Positions 36,422-48,997 are shown, numbered from the stretch's first letter. The stretch: DNA of 64,000 bases from Dipteris shenzhenensis (GCA_047967505.1 CM106539.1); one strand, 5' to 3'. The notes: a model not told the origin generated them from the letters alone. Numbers and translations: made by a program.

Positions 36422-37712
36422 GTGAAGATCAAGGAGATCAATGCAGTCACACATGATAGTGACAATGACATTCTCTTCATGTCTAGTTTATCTACAGAGT
36501 TGCTTACCACTTCAGATGATGCATATTCCCAGGATTGGATTTTGGATTCTGGTGCTTCATTCCATGTTACTCCCCATAGGGAATGTTTCTCCACTTATGA
36601 CAGTGGAAAGACAGGTTGTATCTTGGAAATGACTATGCATGTGACGTAGTGGGAGTAGGTGACAAAGTTTTCTTTTGCAAACGGGTCTGCATTTGTTTTG
36701 AAAAATGTGAGACATGTGCCTAAGCTGACCAAGAGTCTCATTTCAACGGGTCAGCTAGATGATGCTGGTTTTCAGATCAACTTTGGCTTTTAGAGTTGGA
36801 AAATTCAAAAGGGCTCTATGCTTTTGGCCAGGGGTGCCAAGTGTGGGACTTTGTATCCGACTTACATGTATCAGGGGTGGTTGATCATGTTGTTGCAATA
36901 ATCGATCAGTCAAGTACTTCTTTGTGGCATTGCAGGTTGGGGCACATGAGCCAGAATGAAATGAAACTCTTATGCCGTTTGGGTTATGTACCGCATTTGA
37001 GTTTCTCTGATTTTGAATTTTGTGAGCACTGTCTCTATGGGAAGCAGACTAAATCAGCCCATAAAAGAAGGGGAAAGAAAGAATTTGAAAAGCTTGATAT
37101 GGTGCATTCAGATGTATGTGGTCCCATGCTTACACGGTCATTAGGCGGGGCTGAATACTATGTGACATTCATTGATGATGCAACTAGGAAAGTGTGGGCT
37201 TATGCTATAGCTCAGAAGACCAAGTATTTCAGAAATGGCTGGCCTTGGTTGAGAATCAGTCAGGTAGAACGCTTAAATGCCTACGGACTGACAATGGTGG
37301 AGAGTATCTCTCTCATGACTTTCAGCATTTCTATAATACACATGGGATTAAGAGGGAGCTCACATCCCCTCATACTCCAGAGCAAAATCCAGTTGCAAAA
37401 AAGATGAACCGTACCATTCAAGAAAGGTTGCAATGCATGCTTTCCAATGCAAGTCTTTCTGGTGGTTTTTGGGCTGAGGCAATGAAGACTACAGTGCATG
37501 TGATCAATAGATTACCTAGTAAGAGTTTGGATGGTGGTATTCCTGAAGAGGCATGGAGTGGCAAGAAGCCCTCTTACTCTCATTTGCATATATTTGGGTG
37601 TGAGGCATATGCACATGTGCCAAAAGAGCTTCGAAAGAAGCTAGATCCTAAGTCAAGGAAATGCATCTTTCTGGGTTATGGTGAAAGTGGAGAGATGGGC
37701 TATCGTCTCTAG
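36422..37712 (+). pseudogene. Copia D protease and integrase
   Basis: The protease motif LDSGASFHVTPH is intact. A small deletion near 36620 then shifts the frame. The zinc module (WHCRLGHM, CEHC) and integrase core (MVHSDVCGPM, FIDDATRK) are in frame 36796-37407, and LRTDNGGEY is in frame 37194-37712, so a second shift lies near 37210. The third catalytic position reads VAKKMNRT, Lys for Glu. The C-terminal part HIFGCEAYAHVPKE is present. Confidence 0.8.
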
Positions 37713-38582
37713 GATCCAGAAGCAAAGAAGATCATACACAGCCATGATGTGGTCTTCAAAGGCACCCATGAGGGATGTGGAAATGAGGAGAATCACTTTC
37801 CAGGATGTGAATCCACTTGCATATGTTGATAGACAGCAAGCTGTCCATGCACCAAATGTGCAAGAAATGGTACCACCAAGTACTCCCACAAGTATACAAT
37901 CAAGGGTAGATGATGGATCATATATTGGTGGAAATGATGAGCCAAATGTGGTTGATATGCAAATGGGACAGCAAACGAAATGCCCTTGAGAAGATCTTCT
38001 AGAGTGTCTAGACCGCCTGATAAGTTTGTTCCAGGGGTAGACTATGCGATGCTTACTAATTGCGGGGAACCTTTTTACTATAAAGAGGCTATGATGCGTG
38101 AGGATCAACGCAAGTGGGAGTATGCTATATGCAATCAGAGATGAGTTCACTTATGAAGAATAAGACTTGGGACTTGGTTTTTTTGCCACATGGAAAGAAA
38201 GCATTGCCATGTAAATGGGTCTACAAAATGAAGGTCACAGGTGATGATGTGCCTAGGTACAAGGCCCGTTTGGTTGCTAAAGGGTTCAAGCAAGAGAAGG
38301 GTGTGGACTTTGATGAGATATTCTCTCCGGTTGTGAAGATGACCACACTTAGATGCATGCTTGGACTAGTGGCAGTAGAGGATTTGGAGCTTATGCAGAT
38401 GGATGTCAAGACAGCTTTCTTGCATGGGGATTTGCATGAGGAAATTTACATGGTGCAACCGGAAGGCTTTGAAGAAAAGGGCAAAGAGCATTTAGTTTGC
38501 AAGCTGAAGAAGAGTCTCTATGGTCTTAAGCAAGTGCCTAGAGAATGGTATCAGAAGTTTGATGCTTTCATTCGGTCCCAGG
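37713..38582 (+). pseudogene. Copia D reverse transcriptase, N-terminal half
   Basis: Frame 38114-38582 carries KWVYKMK, RYKARLVAKGF, DVKTAFLHGDL (first catalytic Asp) and YGLKQVPREWY. The linker before it (37678-37989) is in another frame, and a stop replaces Trp in GYRL*DPE. The sequence stops before the YVDD box. Confidence 0.8.
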
Positions 38583-38835
38583 GCCCGAGTTGATCTTGAC
38601 CATGAAATTTTCTTAACAAGAATCTTGCTTTCAATATCATTACAACTGCTCACCCTTAAGCTAACCATTAAAATTTCACATTCCAGCTTCTTTCAAAAGT
38701 CCTTAAAGTGCCTGTTTTGAAGGGATTAAATTTACACAAATTTTTAACACGGGCAATTAAGAGATTTAACTTAATGACATTCTAAAAAAGCTAATGGGAA
38801 TGCAAACTAAGGTTGGTTTCACATGCAAGCGCGCC
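38583..38835. other. No recognised feature
   Basis: Short AT-rich junction between copia D and the SINE-like sequence. Confidence 0.5.
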
Positions 38836-39066
38836 CGCCCATCCGCGAGCGCCCGCTTGGCCAATCATCACTCGCACTCACCTTAAGGCCATCTCACACT
38901 CGGGTGCCTGTCGCGACTAAAAAAATGACGAGGCAGTCTAGTCACGCCTGTCCAGCAAGGGGGTGTCCACTGAAATTTTGCCAATAAGCACAGATTGCTA
39001 AGATTTGAACCCGGGTTCGCCTCGCATGCAAGCTGTCAATCCAACCACTAGGCTAAACCACATTGG
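38836..39066 (-). mobile_element. tRNA-derived SINE-like sequence
   Basis: On the - strand the head at 38996-39063 looks like a tRNA: A-box TAGCCTAGTGG (39045-39055), an anticodon-like stretch GCTTGCATGCGAGGC, and B-box GGTTCAAATCT (39001-39011). The T-stem and acceptor pairings are poor, so it is not a working tRNA. A GC-rich body of about 150 bp follows, unlike the AT-rich surroundings. Target duplications and a clear tail were not found. A tRNA pseudogene is the alternative. Confidence 0.45.
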
Positions 39067-39606
39067 TCGACATAAATGCATGGCATTTAATAGATATTAT
39101 TGTTTTGTCCGCGACTGGTGAAAGCGGTGACGGACTTTTGAGGGAAATTCAAGCAAACACGACCTAATGTTCTCAGAAAACTTGCAAACTATAGACAATG
39201 AACTTGCAACATTTTCATTTCCACCTGTCAAAAATATTTTCTAAATTTTGTAAAATCTGGCAAATTTTAGGCAATTGAGTTATATTTTGGCTGAAAAATC
39301 GATAAATTCTCGGGAAAAACCTTCTAAATTTGAAACCCCAAGTTTTGTGATTTGTTGAGAAAAATGTTTTCTGTGAACAGTGACACGACCTTTTGGGGCT
39401 TCACGCGTGCACGGAAGAGTGCGAAGCATTCCCCACTAATGTGGACACATGGAGGTAAGAGCGTTAGCTGGTGCTCCCTAAATGGGAATGGGAAAAGGTC
39501 CAAAATGTTTGAATGAAAAAAAGAGGAGGGAAGAAGGGAAAGGGTGCGAGCCGTTGATGGGAAGGAGATCGGACGGCGGGGGGATGGTCTTCCTCAAAAG
39601 CAACCA
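39067..39606. other. Upstream region of histone H4
   Basis: No coding frame. Close to the gene is GAGCCGTTGATGGG followed by GATCGGACGGCG (about 39548-39576). It is reminiscent of the GATC/CGG-containing elements of plant histone promoters, but an exact CGCGGATC octamer is not present. Confidence 0.35.
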
Positions 39607-39614
39607 TATATAAG
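39607..39614 (+). promoter_or_regulatory. TATA box of histone H4
   Basis: TATATAAG lies 100 bp upstream of the ATG, which fits a short leader of roughly 70 bases. Confidence 0.7.
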
Positions 39615-39632
39615 GGTTTCGTCTCCATCTAA

Positions 39633-40025
<393 letters not shown>

Positions 40026-43000
40026 TCGCGCTTGCTTCCCTTCTCCAACGGTGTTTTCAAACACCACCTCCGTTTTTGAAATTTGTCAGCTCGATCCGTC
40101 TTTGCGGTTCTGCTCACCCGCTGTGACTGTCGCTGTGACTGTTTCGTGCCGCTTTTGAAGTTGTTTTTTTTTATAAATCAGCTTTGTTCGATTTGCACTA
40201 TTTTACGCCCGTAGTTTCCTTGTTCCCCTGTATTCAAAACTGCAAAACGATAAAAGGTCGATATGACTTCAGACAAGTCGTTACATTCTGCAGTAGGGTT
40301 TTGGATGTTGAATGGAAATGTTCACAATATGTGCGCAGACTTCCGGTTTTATTGAATTCGGAAATTTGTGTCGCAGTTGCTATTATTATTTTCCTTAAAA
40401 TGAGTGGATGATATGCTCTTCATTCCTCTTGTGCGGCTCTTTACATTGTGCGGACGTATGCTGAACTACAGCCGTTTTCTTGCATTACGTGTAACTGATC
40501 CATGGCGTGAAGCATAGTTTTGGAATCTTTTTTAAAACACCATTTGTTACGTGGGGTCCTCCATAGATAGCTCGGCACATGGATGGAATAAAGTAATTAT
40601 CCATGTATTGTTGAGAGTAGTTAAGAGTAGATCAACGGGAATGCAGACATGTACACCCTAGGATGTCTGGGTATTGCTGAGGGAAAAAGTATGGATTCTC
40701 TTTCCTTGCCCGTAAATTGAATGATGTTCGTTTCATTCCGGAGTTCCTTTGATATAGGTGCATTCTATTTTTTTAGAGTGACTGAACTGAAACAGTAAGC
40801 GGGAGACTGAAACAATCCATCATCAGCTGAATCTGAATGAATAATTGCTCCAATGGATGTACAGTTGGAACGAGAACGGAAATTAGAGCATGAAGCGAGT
40901 GAGGGATCTTTGCATTCACTTGTAGTAGATCTTGAATGGCCATTTCATGTGATGTCACAGTTGGAACGTGAAGGGAAGCTAGGGTTTCAATTATATTCGA
41001 TAGGAGTGTGAGGTTTTTGCATTCACTTATAGATCTTGAATTGCCATCTCATGGGATTTCACTTTTTGATTTAGTGATTGCGGTTCCATTTTTGGGAAAC
41101 TTTGAATCTTATTGACTTGCACCCTTCACTTGCAGCTGCTTGAGTAGCGTCTTGGACTAATAGAATGCATTCAGAACATGCAATGCATTCAGCAAAACTT
41201 GCACAAAGAGATGACTTGAAGAGAGTGCAACAAAAGTCAAGTGTTTCTTTTGGGAAGGGTAGTGGATAGATGAAGATTTGTCTCCTGACATTAAAAGCCA
41301 CATAGAAAGGCTTTGCTATCCACATTGAGAGTCCATGAAACTTGTTGGTCTTTCGGCTTATCTTCAACTCAAAGAGTGCTCAAGTTGTTAAGGAATAAGG
41401 GCTTGCAAAAGATTCAACCACTCTCATATGGGTCACGCCCATCATGAGAGTTTCCTATTTGGGGCTAATTGTTGATTTATGTCTTTGTGTGGGAAAAGGA
41501 TTTGTGAGGTATGGTCATTGCCATTCTATGTCTTCTGAGTGCTGATGTTTTATGTGATTGATTATTGTATCCATTTTCTTCCCTATCTACAAGTATATGT
41601 GATTTCTCTTACCAAGTCTTAAGGTTTTGTTTTTTAAGTGAACTCATTGTGAGCAAATAAGCTTCATCACAATGTAGATTGGTAGAGGGGTTGCGAGGGA
41701 TTTCTCCCTTGTTTACTTACCAAACAATTTTGACAGTGACAAAGATGGTTTGGGAAACAAAGAAATATCTTAGATAGCTTAACTTTAGATGAGGTTACCT
41801 CATCTATAGTAGGTACTATCATTTTTGGCATATGAGCTTAGAGAGCATGTTTTCGAGTAGCATCAAGAGATGTTGTGGTTGTTTGCAAGTGTCCCTCAAG
41901 GGTGTAGGGTTGCATTCTTTTTATGGCTTTAGGATATTTCTACAAGCAACATTAATGGATAATGATGTGGTTGTTGCCAAGTAAATTGAAGAGCTTTTAG
42001 GACATTTGATTAGAATTTTTTGCAACTTTATTATAGGGTAATGTGAAGTGATAATTCTTTGGATATTAGAAATATTAAGGGCACACTTTTGCTTTTAGAA
42101 TATAGAATTGAACATTCTTATGGCTTCATTGCTTCATCATAGGAGATGAGGATTCTTCATATGCTTCTTCAATGCATTAGAATAGAGTCATAACTATTTG
42201 TCATTTTAGAATGTGGGCCTACATTTTTAATAAAAACCATTATCATCCTTGACACCAAGGGAAAGATGTTGTACAATTTTTCTAGCTCAGTGGTTTCGAT
42301 TAGCTTTTAGGTGAGAAGTCGTATGGTAACTTATTCTCCTAGCAACTTCAGGAGTGCCTTGCCTAAAATGGAATGTAAAAGATTGGATGTCTTAGCTTTG
42401 AACCAAGTAGATAAAATGGTTGTGTTAAATAATGTGTTTTTTACTTTTCTTGGAATCTTCATTGCCTACTTTTACTCACCTACATGGATCAAGAAATTTT
42501 CACAAAAGAGGTGGCGCTAGAGTTTCATGAGAGGGTGGAAGAGTCTTTTAAAGATGAAACTAATCATAGTATTGAGTTTTCCTTTAAAGGACATTCTTTA
42601 AAAAGTTGGTGGGATGTATTATTGATAGGATGTAATATAAATACAATGAAATGTTGTAATTACAAGCATGTATGTAAATGTGATGGACAAATCAAATACA
42701 TATTACTAACATATGTGCATGTAACCCTCTTTCATCAGCTCTTGACTTCTCTTATAAAGATGTCATGATAAGCACTAATTTAAAGTTGAAACCAAAAAGG
42801 GAATTCTTTTTACACAAATTCACTACTTAATCAATTGGAGAAGGAGAACACAATCACATCATGGAAGTGATAGTAGAATGGGTATAATCTCTTTTCCTTA
42901 GATGAGTGGCTCACGCTTTCTCATCTAGAGTATTTATGATATTTCATAAAAGCATTGAGGAGTCAAATTATCCCTTTCATCCAAAATTGGGGGATTTGCT

Positions 43001-43150
43001 TTACGTAGCCATCTTAAAGTCTAAAATGAATTATGTTCATAATAAAATATATTAATAATAAAATAAATACAAAATTGGTCTCAGGTTTTTCTACTATAGT
43101 GAATCAAAATGATATAATTTGAACGGTCATAGCGAGAGTCCTAGTGAATC
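40026..43150. other. Intergenic, no recognised gene
   Basis: The first few hundred bases must hold the H4 3' UTR. Short frames at 42311-42768 show no known domain, though they may be an eroded N-terminal part of the transposase that follows. Confidence 0.5.
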
Positions 43151-44735
43151 TATGGATATTTGTTTTCAAGGTTGCGCAGAATGTCATGCTGCTTCAAAAC
43201 AACACAAGTGGACATCATACTTGCTAAACTATGGGAAAAAAGTCCTTCATGAAGGTATCCAACGGTAGTTAGGTGATGTTAATGTTGGAATTTTGATTTT
43301 ATTTCGAGCTTCTTATTATGTTGTAAAGAAAGATATGGCATTCCTAAAATTTCTAGCAGTTTTGGATTTATTGCATGTATGGGAGTGTGTTAGTGCCTTG
43401 AGAGTTATATCGCAAAGAAAAAGTTATTGCAACATTTGTCACCTATATTAGCGAGTCTATTTCACTCACAACAATGGAGAGGTTGAATAAGTCACTCTTT
43501 TTTGGTCTCTTAGTTGATGAGCCTACAGATATTTTAGTCATGGAGCATCTCATTATGTATGCCACTTACATCTATGATCATGAGCCTCGGGTTTCTTTCT
43601 TAGGTTTGCTTGAAGGGCATGACAGGACAACTACGGGCTTGGAAATTGCAATAATAAAGTTCTTTAGAGAATATGGTATAGATTAAAGAAAAATGGTTTG
43701 CTTTGGGTTTGATGCGGCATTTGTAATGATTGGTTTTATAAATGGATTGATTGCATTATTGAAGAGAAGGAGTCCTTTCATGACATCAATACATTGTGTG
43801 GCACATCGAACTCACTTATGTGTTTTTGACAATTTCAAACATAATTCTAATGCACAACATGTGGACTGTGTGTTGAATGAGATTGTTGGAATTTTCAGGA
43901 AAAGCTTTAAAATGTCATCCTCTAAAAGGTCATCCAGATTGACAGAGTTGGCTAATCATCTTGATTGTCCTAGCTTGAGGATGGAAAAGATACACAAGAT
44001 GAGATGGTTGAGTAGATTTAAAGTAATTTCCAAGATTTGTGAAATGTATGAGTCTCTTTTGGTATGCTTACAAGAGGAGGATACAAGAGTGTTTAAATTG
44101 ATTGCAAACTTTAAGTTCATGTACATGTTGCATTTTTTGGGTGATGTGATGGATCATCTTGCAAGCTTGTCATATGTCTTTCAAAAGTATTATGTGGATG
44201 TTACAACCATTTCTATTTTAGTGGCTTCCACCATCACTATGCTATAGATGGAATTTATGGGATCGCAAGACATCAACATCAACATGCAAGGGCATGATGG
44301 GTATGGATTTCCTTCTATTCTTGAGTTTGGTGGGCAAGATGGGTATGTGCCATGCATAGGGCTTTAAAAGGGGACATGTATTATGGGGTAAGAATTGATA
44401 GATGTGTTATTGGCAGTGATCTTGTTGAAGCTCTTGAGTTTTGAAGTGCTTTTTGTAATGAAGTGAAAAGAAACTTACAATCTAGGTTTCCTAACATCAT
44501 GTGTTGGAGAGCATTAAAATCCTTGCACCTTCTATGTTTCCCTCAACCTCAAGAGGTTAAAAGTTATGGAGGAGATGAGATGGGAGTGTTGGTAAAGCAC
44601 TTTGGAAATGATGCGGTATTAGTAGACGGTACACATGTAGAATGTGTGATGGATGGTAGAGCATTGAAGAGGAAATATCATATTTTTACGATACAAGCAA
44701 CATTAGATTGGAAAGGAAAAGTGTCGAAAGATACA
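43151..44735 (+). pseudogene. hAT-superfamily (DUF4371/TTF zinc-finger type) transposase remnant
   Basis: In order: a zinc-finger-like part (CFQGCAECHAASKQHKWTSY), then RASYYVVKKDMAFLKF, then frame 43474-43686 with FFGLLVDEPTDILVMEHLIM, where the Asp-rich motif is typical of the RNase H-like core. A TAA at 43684 breaks the frame, which resumes at once with CFGFDAAFVMIG and SPFMTSIHCVAHRTHL in 43693-44247. Frame 44463-44738 holds LQSRFPNIMCWRALKSLHL and an acidic end, resembling the region before the hAT dimerisation domain. Three or more breaks make it inactive. Terminal inverted repeats and an 8-bp duplication were not found. Confidence 0.65.
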
Positions 44736-45826
44736 TGATACTTTATTAGTAGAAACGAAGTGCTATGTGACAAGTATCCTATGCTTCTTTGAGTAGCAAA
44801 AATTGCCATGTACAACTATTTGTGAAACAAGCTTCAACATTCAGAACATCACGAACGAGTTATTAAATAGACCGGAGACCAAGACCTTGGATTATGCAGA
44901 TTTCTATTTAAGAACCACCTCTAGCAAAATTTGATTTTGTGCAGGATATACAACTATGGCAAAATGCAGCAATAACATGTAGACATGCATGCAATAAGTG
45001 GAATGATTATGCATGATGACTCCTTGAGCCATTTATTGCTTTTCATGAAGATATATCCACAACTACTCGTGAATGTAGCACCATCAATTTCTCATTAATG
45101 TTTTAGAATCTATGTTCCTTGTAAACTTGCAATATGTATAACATTTAAGTTCTTATAATATGCCCATTCATGTTTCCATGATTGGAGTACTTGTAAAATA
45201 TAACTTAAAAGACTTGTAAATTTTTTGGAAATATGGTTGAAAGTTTTTTAAGGTCATGCCGACAAAGCATAAAATTCAAATGTGGTCAAGTGCTCAAATT
45301 TCCCTTTTCGTGAGGCTGAATCATAATATTTCAGGTTTGTGATTGCTGGGTTAATTCAAAGACTTGTAAATTTTGAGATAGCAGGTTTCTCAATGAGTGA
45401 CTAAAAATATTTTTGGGAAACCCTGCCTCAAACATGCCATATTCAATTGAGGAGCATTTACACAATTTCACATACTTGAGCAGTTCTCTCAACTTAGCTA
45501 AGCTATAAGCTAGTACAAAAGACCCTCAGCATGAAACAAATAATTGGCCAGATCAACAAAAAGTGTAATCCAGAAGAAACTTAATCCACAAACATTACAC
45601 TTGCTCAATCATAAGAACTCCTATCCATGCAAAATAGTTTGATTTACCCTACATATCTACATGAGTGCCGAGCCAAGTCAAGCGTACAAACACTGCAAGC
45701 AACAAGAATACTCTTCTCCAATTCAAGAATGCAGTACTGCCCTTCCTTTCACGCCCACATATTGAATCGACGGATGCCCTCTATGACAAAAATTCTCAAA
45801 TGAACTAGATGATGACAACATATCTC
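44736..45826. other. Intergenic plus RPL13 3' UTR
   Basis: The last few hundred bases before 45827 should contain the RPL13 3' UTR on the - strand. No other feature is supported. Confidence 0.5.
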
Positions 45827-48050
45827 CTACTTCTTTTCATCCTTCTCTGTCTCTGCAGCTCGCTTTTTACGAATTCCCACCATACGTTCATTCATCCTCT
45901 CTAAGCGAAGCTTGGCATAAGCTCTGTTTGCCTTGAGCTCATCTGTCAAAGTGATGAGTTCAGTAGCTGGTTTGTCCTTAACGATAGGAAGCACTGGACC
46001 TTGAACCTGCATGGCATTTGCTAGCTCTTCTTGGCTTGCATCCCCAGCCTGCACCCACCTCAATCAATGTCAGAAAATACAATCAATGGCCCATAAGGAG
46101 AGACTACCATCACATGGAGCTTCACCATACCTTTGTCTTGCGAGACCGGCGTGGGAAGATGATCAATTTGGCTTTGTACGTGTTAAGCCTCTGGACATTT
46201 GTCTGCAGACTTTCCAGGCAGCGATTCTTTCTGCGATGGTCAACTGCAATACCGATGGTTGGCGCAAGCTTCTTGGAGATTCCAGCAGCCTGTCATGAAA
46301 TTAAGGAATTTAAGTTCATAATATTGTACTGTAAATCTTGCTGTCCACTACTGGTGATAAAGCATGCTTCTCTGTCCTACTGCTTCCCTGGTTACAGAAT
46401 CACAGATGTAGCCATTCCCAGGGTGTAGTTTGCCACACAGCACACAGGCAGCTTGTAGACTAAAGCTTGTTTCCATACAGCATACACAAAACATAAACCC
46501 ATGCAGCAATATCAACACAGAACAGAACAGGATCGGCAGACCAGGTGAAGTACAATGGAAAAAAGTTAACTGAAAAGGCAAAATTCAAATGCCAATCACC
46601 ATATAATATGTGAGTATGGGGCAGAGAGACTTCGAAAGCCATAGGTAGTATGTGCAAGTAAAGGGCAGCGAATGCAAGAACAACTGCAAAGCAGCTCAGG
46701 TGTGGGTGTTCTGCCAAAAACATGCACAGTGATGGCAGCAACCCCAAAAAACTCTTTAAAGCAGAGCATCTAGAAAGCTGTTCCATGCTATTCCATGCCT
46801 TGAGCTTTAAACAGGTTCATTACAGATGGAGTGATTCAAGCAAAACTTTTGAGGACACAGTAGGCCGTCCATACAAGAGTATGAGTATGAAGTAAGGGCT
46901 AAGTCAGTCTACGCTGTACATACCATGTAGTAAGGGGCAAGTCCCATAGGAGCATCCCTCAATGTTCTTAAACATGTAGACAGTCTACATAACATGGGCC
47001 AACTTCTGCTTGCACATAATACCTCAGCTTCATCTTACTGATGTGGGGCAGCCCACAAAAAGGACCACATAACGAGGTAACGTATGTATTGAATACAGAG
47101 GCAACATGAATTATTTCCCTGCATAACCATGGGATAAGCTAGGGAGAGGACTCTTAAGGATGTGGTGGAGAGCTCCTATAGGTCTGCTACAGCTCAGCAG
47201 GCATCCATATGCCTACTCACTATATGGCTGGTGGAGGCATGTCAGCCCAGGGAGGTGATAAGGATGAAATTTGAGTGAGCATCATGAACCCTCCAGAAAA
47301 GAACGTATGGGCAAGCCTGTTGCGATACACATGGTACACTTGGGACGTTACTTCCTAGTGCGTGTTTAAACTAGTCAGCAAGTACATGGACATGGTAATG
47401 ATGAGCAACCCTGCAGGTAGTAGTGTTGTGATGTTCGTAGTGCCAAAGGCTAATTTTTTAAATCTTATTGCTCTTCCACAGTGAGAGCCATCTAGGTGTT
47501 CGTAGTGCCATCTGGGTACAGGTTAGTCGTTTCCATGTATCATTCTTTTTGTAAAACAAGAAAAAGCAATGCTTAGAGGAAGCGGTGCAGATCTAACCGC
47601 AGGCTTCCTAGAGAAAATCGCCAGGATGCAAGTATTAGCCTCTGCCAGACCTGAAACTTCTCCAACTTACAACCTACCGCCCATCAACCTGTAGGATAAG
47701 AGTAGGAAAAAGGACTTGCCTTCAACTCCTCGAGAGTGAAACCACGTCCAGCCCTAATCTTCATGTTGTACTTGAGCGTCTGCGAGTGCACCACAGGTCG
47801 AAGGGCACCACTGGTGGGGCGAGGGAAGATTCGAACGGCCTTTTTCTGTCGGGCTACAGCGAGAACAATATCAAAACACGATTAAAAGAGGGGAAATCGT
47901 TTTCAGCATTTGCAATCACACAGCAGGCCTACAGATTTCCTCACCTAAACGTCTGCGCTTCTTGCGAGCAGGCTGGTTGAACCAGGTTCTGACGTAGGAC
48001 TGCCAGTCTTTCTTGAAATGCCCATTGGGGATGACATTGTTGTGCTTCAT
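45827..48050 (-). CDS. RPL13: Cytosolic 60S ribosomal protein eL13 (RPL13/BBC1)
   Basis: Four exons on the - strand join to a 206-residue protein: 47945-48050, 47720-47853, 46131-46289 and 45827-46048 (TAG at the end). It starts [16 protein letters not shown] and includes [62 protein letters not shown] and a basic, Lys/Glu-rich C-terminus. This is the plant L13e order and length. The protein belongs to the large ribosomal subunit and works in cytoplasmic translation. Introns are 91 bp (GT-AG), 1430 bp (GC-AG) and 82 bp (GT-AG); phases join without a shift. All exons are open and no damage is seen, so the gene is probably active. Confidence 0.95.
46290..47719 (-). other. RPL13 intron 2 with a GC donor
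   Basis: The exon ends ...GAGTTGAAG and the intron begins GCAAGT; it ends ...ATGACAG before GCTGCTGGA. Using the nearby GT four bases downstream would put the conserved AAGISKK sequence out of frame. AG|GCAAGT is the strong context known for the minor GC-AG class. Confidence 0.85.
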
Positions 48051-48052
48051 AG

Positions 48053-48130
48053 CTACAAGAAGACCACCAAGGTTGGGACGAAACGAACGAATTCAAGAAC
48101 AGACAACAGATTGGAGGAGTTTGAAATCAC
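48053..48130 (-). other. Probable 5' UTR intron of RPL13
   Basis: CTGCAG|GTGATTT and CTTCTTGTAG|CT flank a 78-bp T-rich segment ending two bases before the ATG. Plant ribosomal protein genes often have such a leader intron. RNA evidence is needed to confirm it. Confidence 0.55.
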
Positions 48131-48182
48131 CTGCAGCTTCGAGCTCGCCCAAAAAGAAAGATTTTGTTCTACAGGCTCATAT

Positions 48183-48191
48183 TTTAGGGTT
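48183..48191 (-). promoter_or_regulatory. Telo-box-like element of RPL13
   Basis: AACCCTAAA on the - strand, about 135 bp before the ATG. A further AACCCTAG lies at 48252-48259 on the + strand. Telo-boxes are common near the start of plant ribosomal protein genes. Confidence 0.55.
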
Positions 48192-48335
48192 CCTCTTTTG
48201 AGAGTCCTTAGAGCAGCAGCCCGTGTGTGAACCATCCCTCCCTTCCTAGTCAACCCTAGTTTGTAACCTAGTTTTTTCAATCAGAACCAAGGGTGCATAT
48301 ACACCATTTTGACGCACCCAACCTCTTGGTAGCCA

Positions 48336-48997
48336 AATTAGATTTGCGGTAGGCAGCCTTTCCATCGTGGAGCGACTAACTATTTTATCAATTGTTTAAG
48401 GAAAAAAGAGAATGAGTAAAATAGTGGACATGAGACGCAACACAAGGTCCATTAAGACCCGATCCTCCTTGTAGGGTGGTAATTTATTATTGATTTTGTT
48501 GATGCCCATATTTTGGAAGCTAAAGTCCAACAAATACATGAATAAGGCGATACAATAACTAATTCTCGTTGCAGTTTTTACAATATTGTCACATGGACTA
48601 TAACCATATGAATAAAGGTGTAGTCATCCTTAAATCTTGCATCCATCTTGGATTTCCTTACTCCCTCGCATCGATAACATGCATTAAACGAGAGGAATGT
48701 TGTAAGAATTCACATTGAAAACAAGAAATTTTGAATGGACCACTAATTGAAAATATTTATATTTTAATATATAATAAATAATTATTATAACCACACATAC
48801 TCCACATATAGTATGAGCGGGGAGGCGGTGTGCTTCCTTTATAATCTAAGGGAACGGGCCCTTCCTTGGGTGGATGCCGAGATAATGCCAAGAATATAAA
48901 TGTCGAGAATATTAGCGCAAAGGATAAGTCTCACGAATGGATAAGAAACTGGCATATTACCTGAATGTCAATAGTCGTAATTGTAGTCGAACGTTGA
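48336..48997. repeat. Direct repeat R1 (0.66 kb)
   Basis: It aligns by eye over its length with R2 at 51858-52568. Shared segments include TAGGCAGCCTTTC, CAATATTGTCACATGGACT, GAGAGGAATGTT and CAATAGTCGTAAT. Divergence is considerable. It may be an LTR pair, but no PBS or TG/CA ends could be fixed. Confidence 0.65.

Larger units (their letters stand above)
33952..38582 (+). mobile_element. Copia D: copia A-family element with 5' LTR, truncated in reverse transcriptase
   Basis: A 171-bp 5' LTR, PBS, leader, gag, protease, integrase and the first half of reverse transcriptase are present on the + strand. Similarity to copia A ends at 38582, inside the FIRSQ codons. The second reverse transcriptase box, RNase H and 3' LTR are missing. 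Stops, frameshifts and an integrase Glu-to-Lys change make it inactive. Confidence 0.85.

Noticed and set aside
38996-39063. Functional tRNA gene
   Set aside because: A and B boxes are present but the acceptor and T-stem pairings fail, so a SINE head or tRNA pseudogene fits better.
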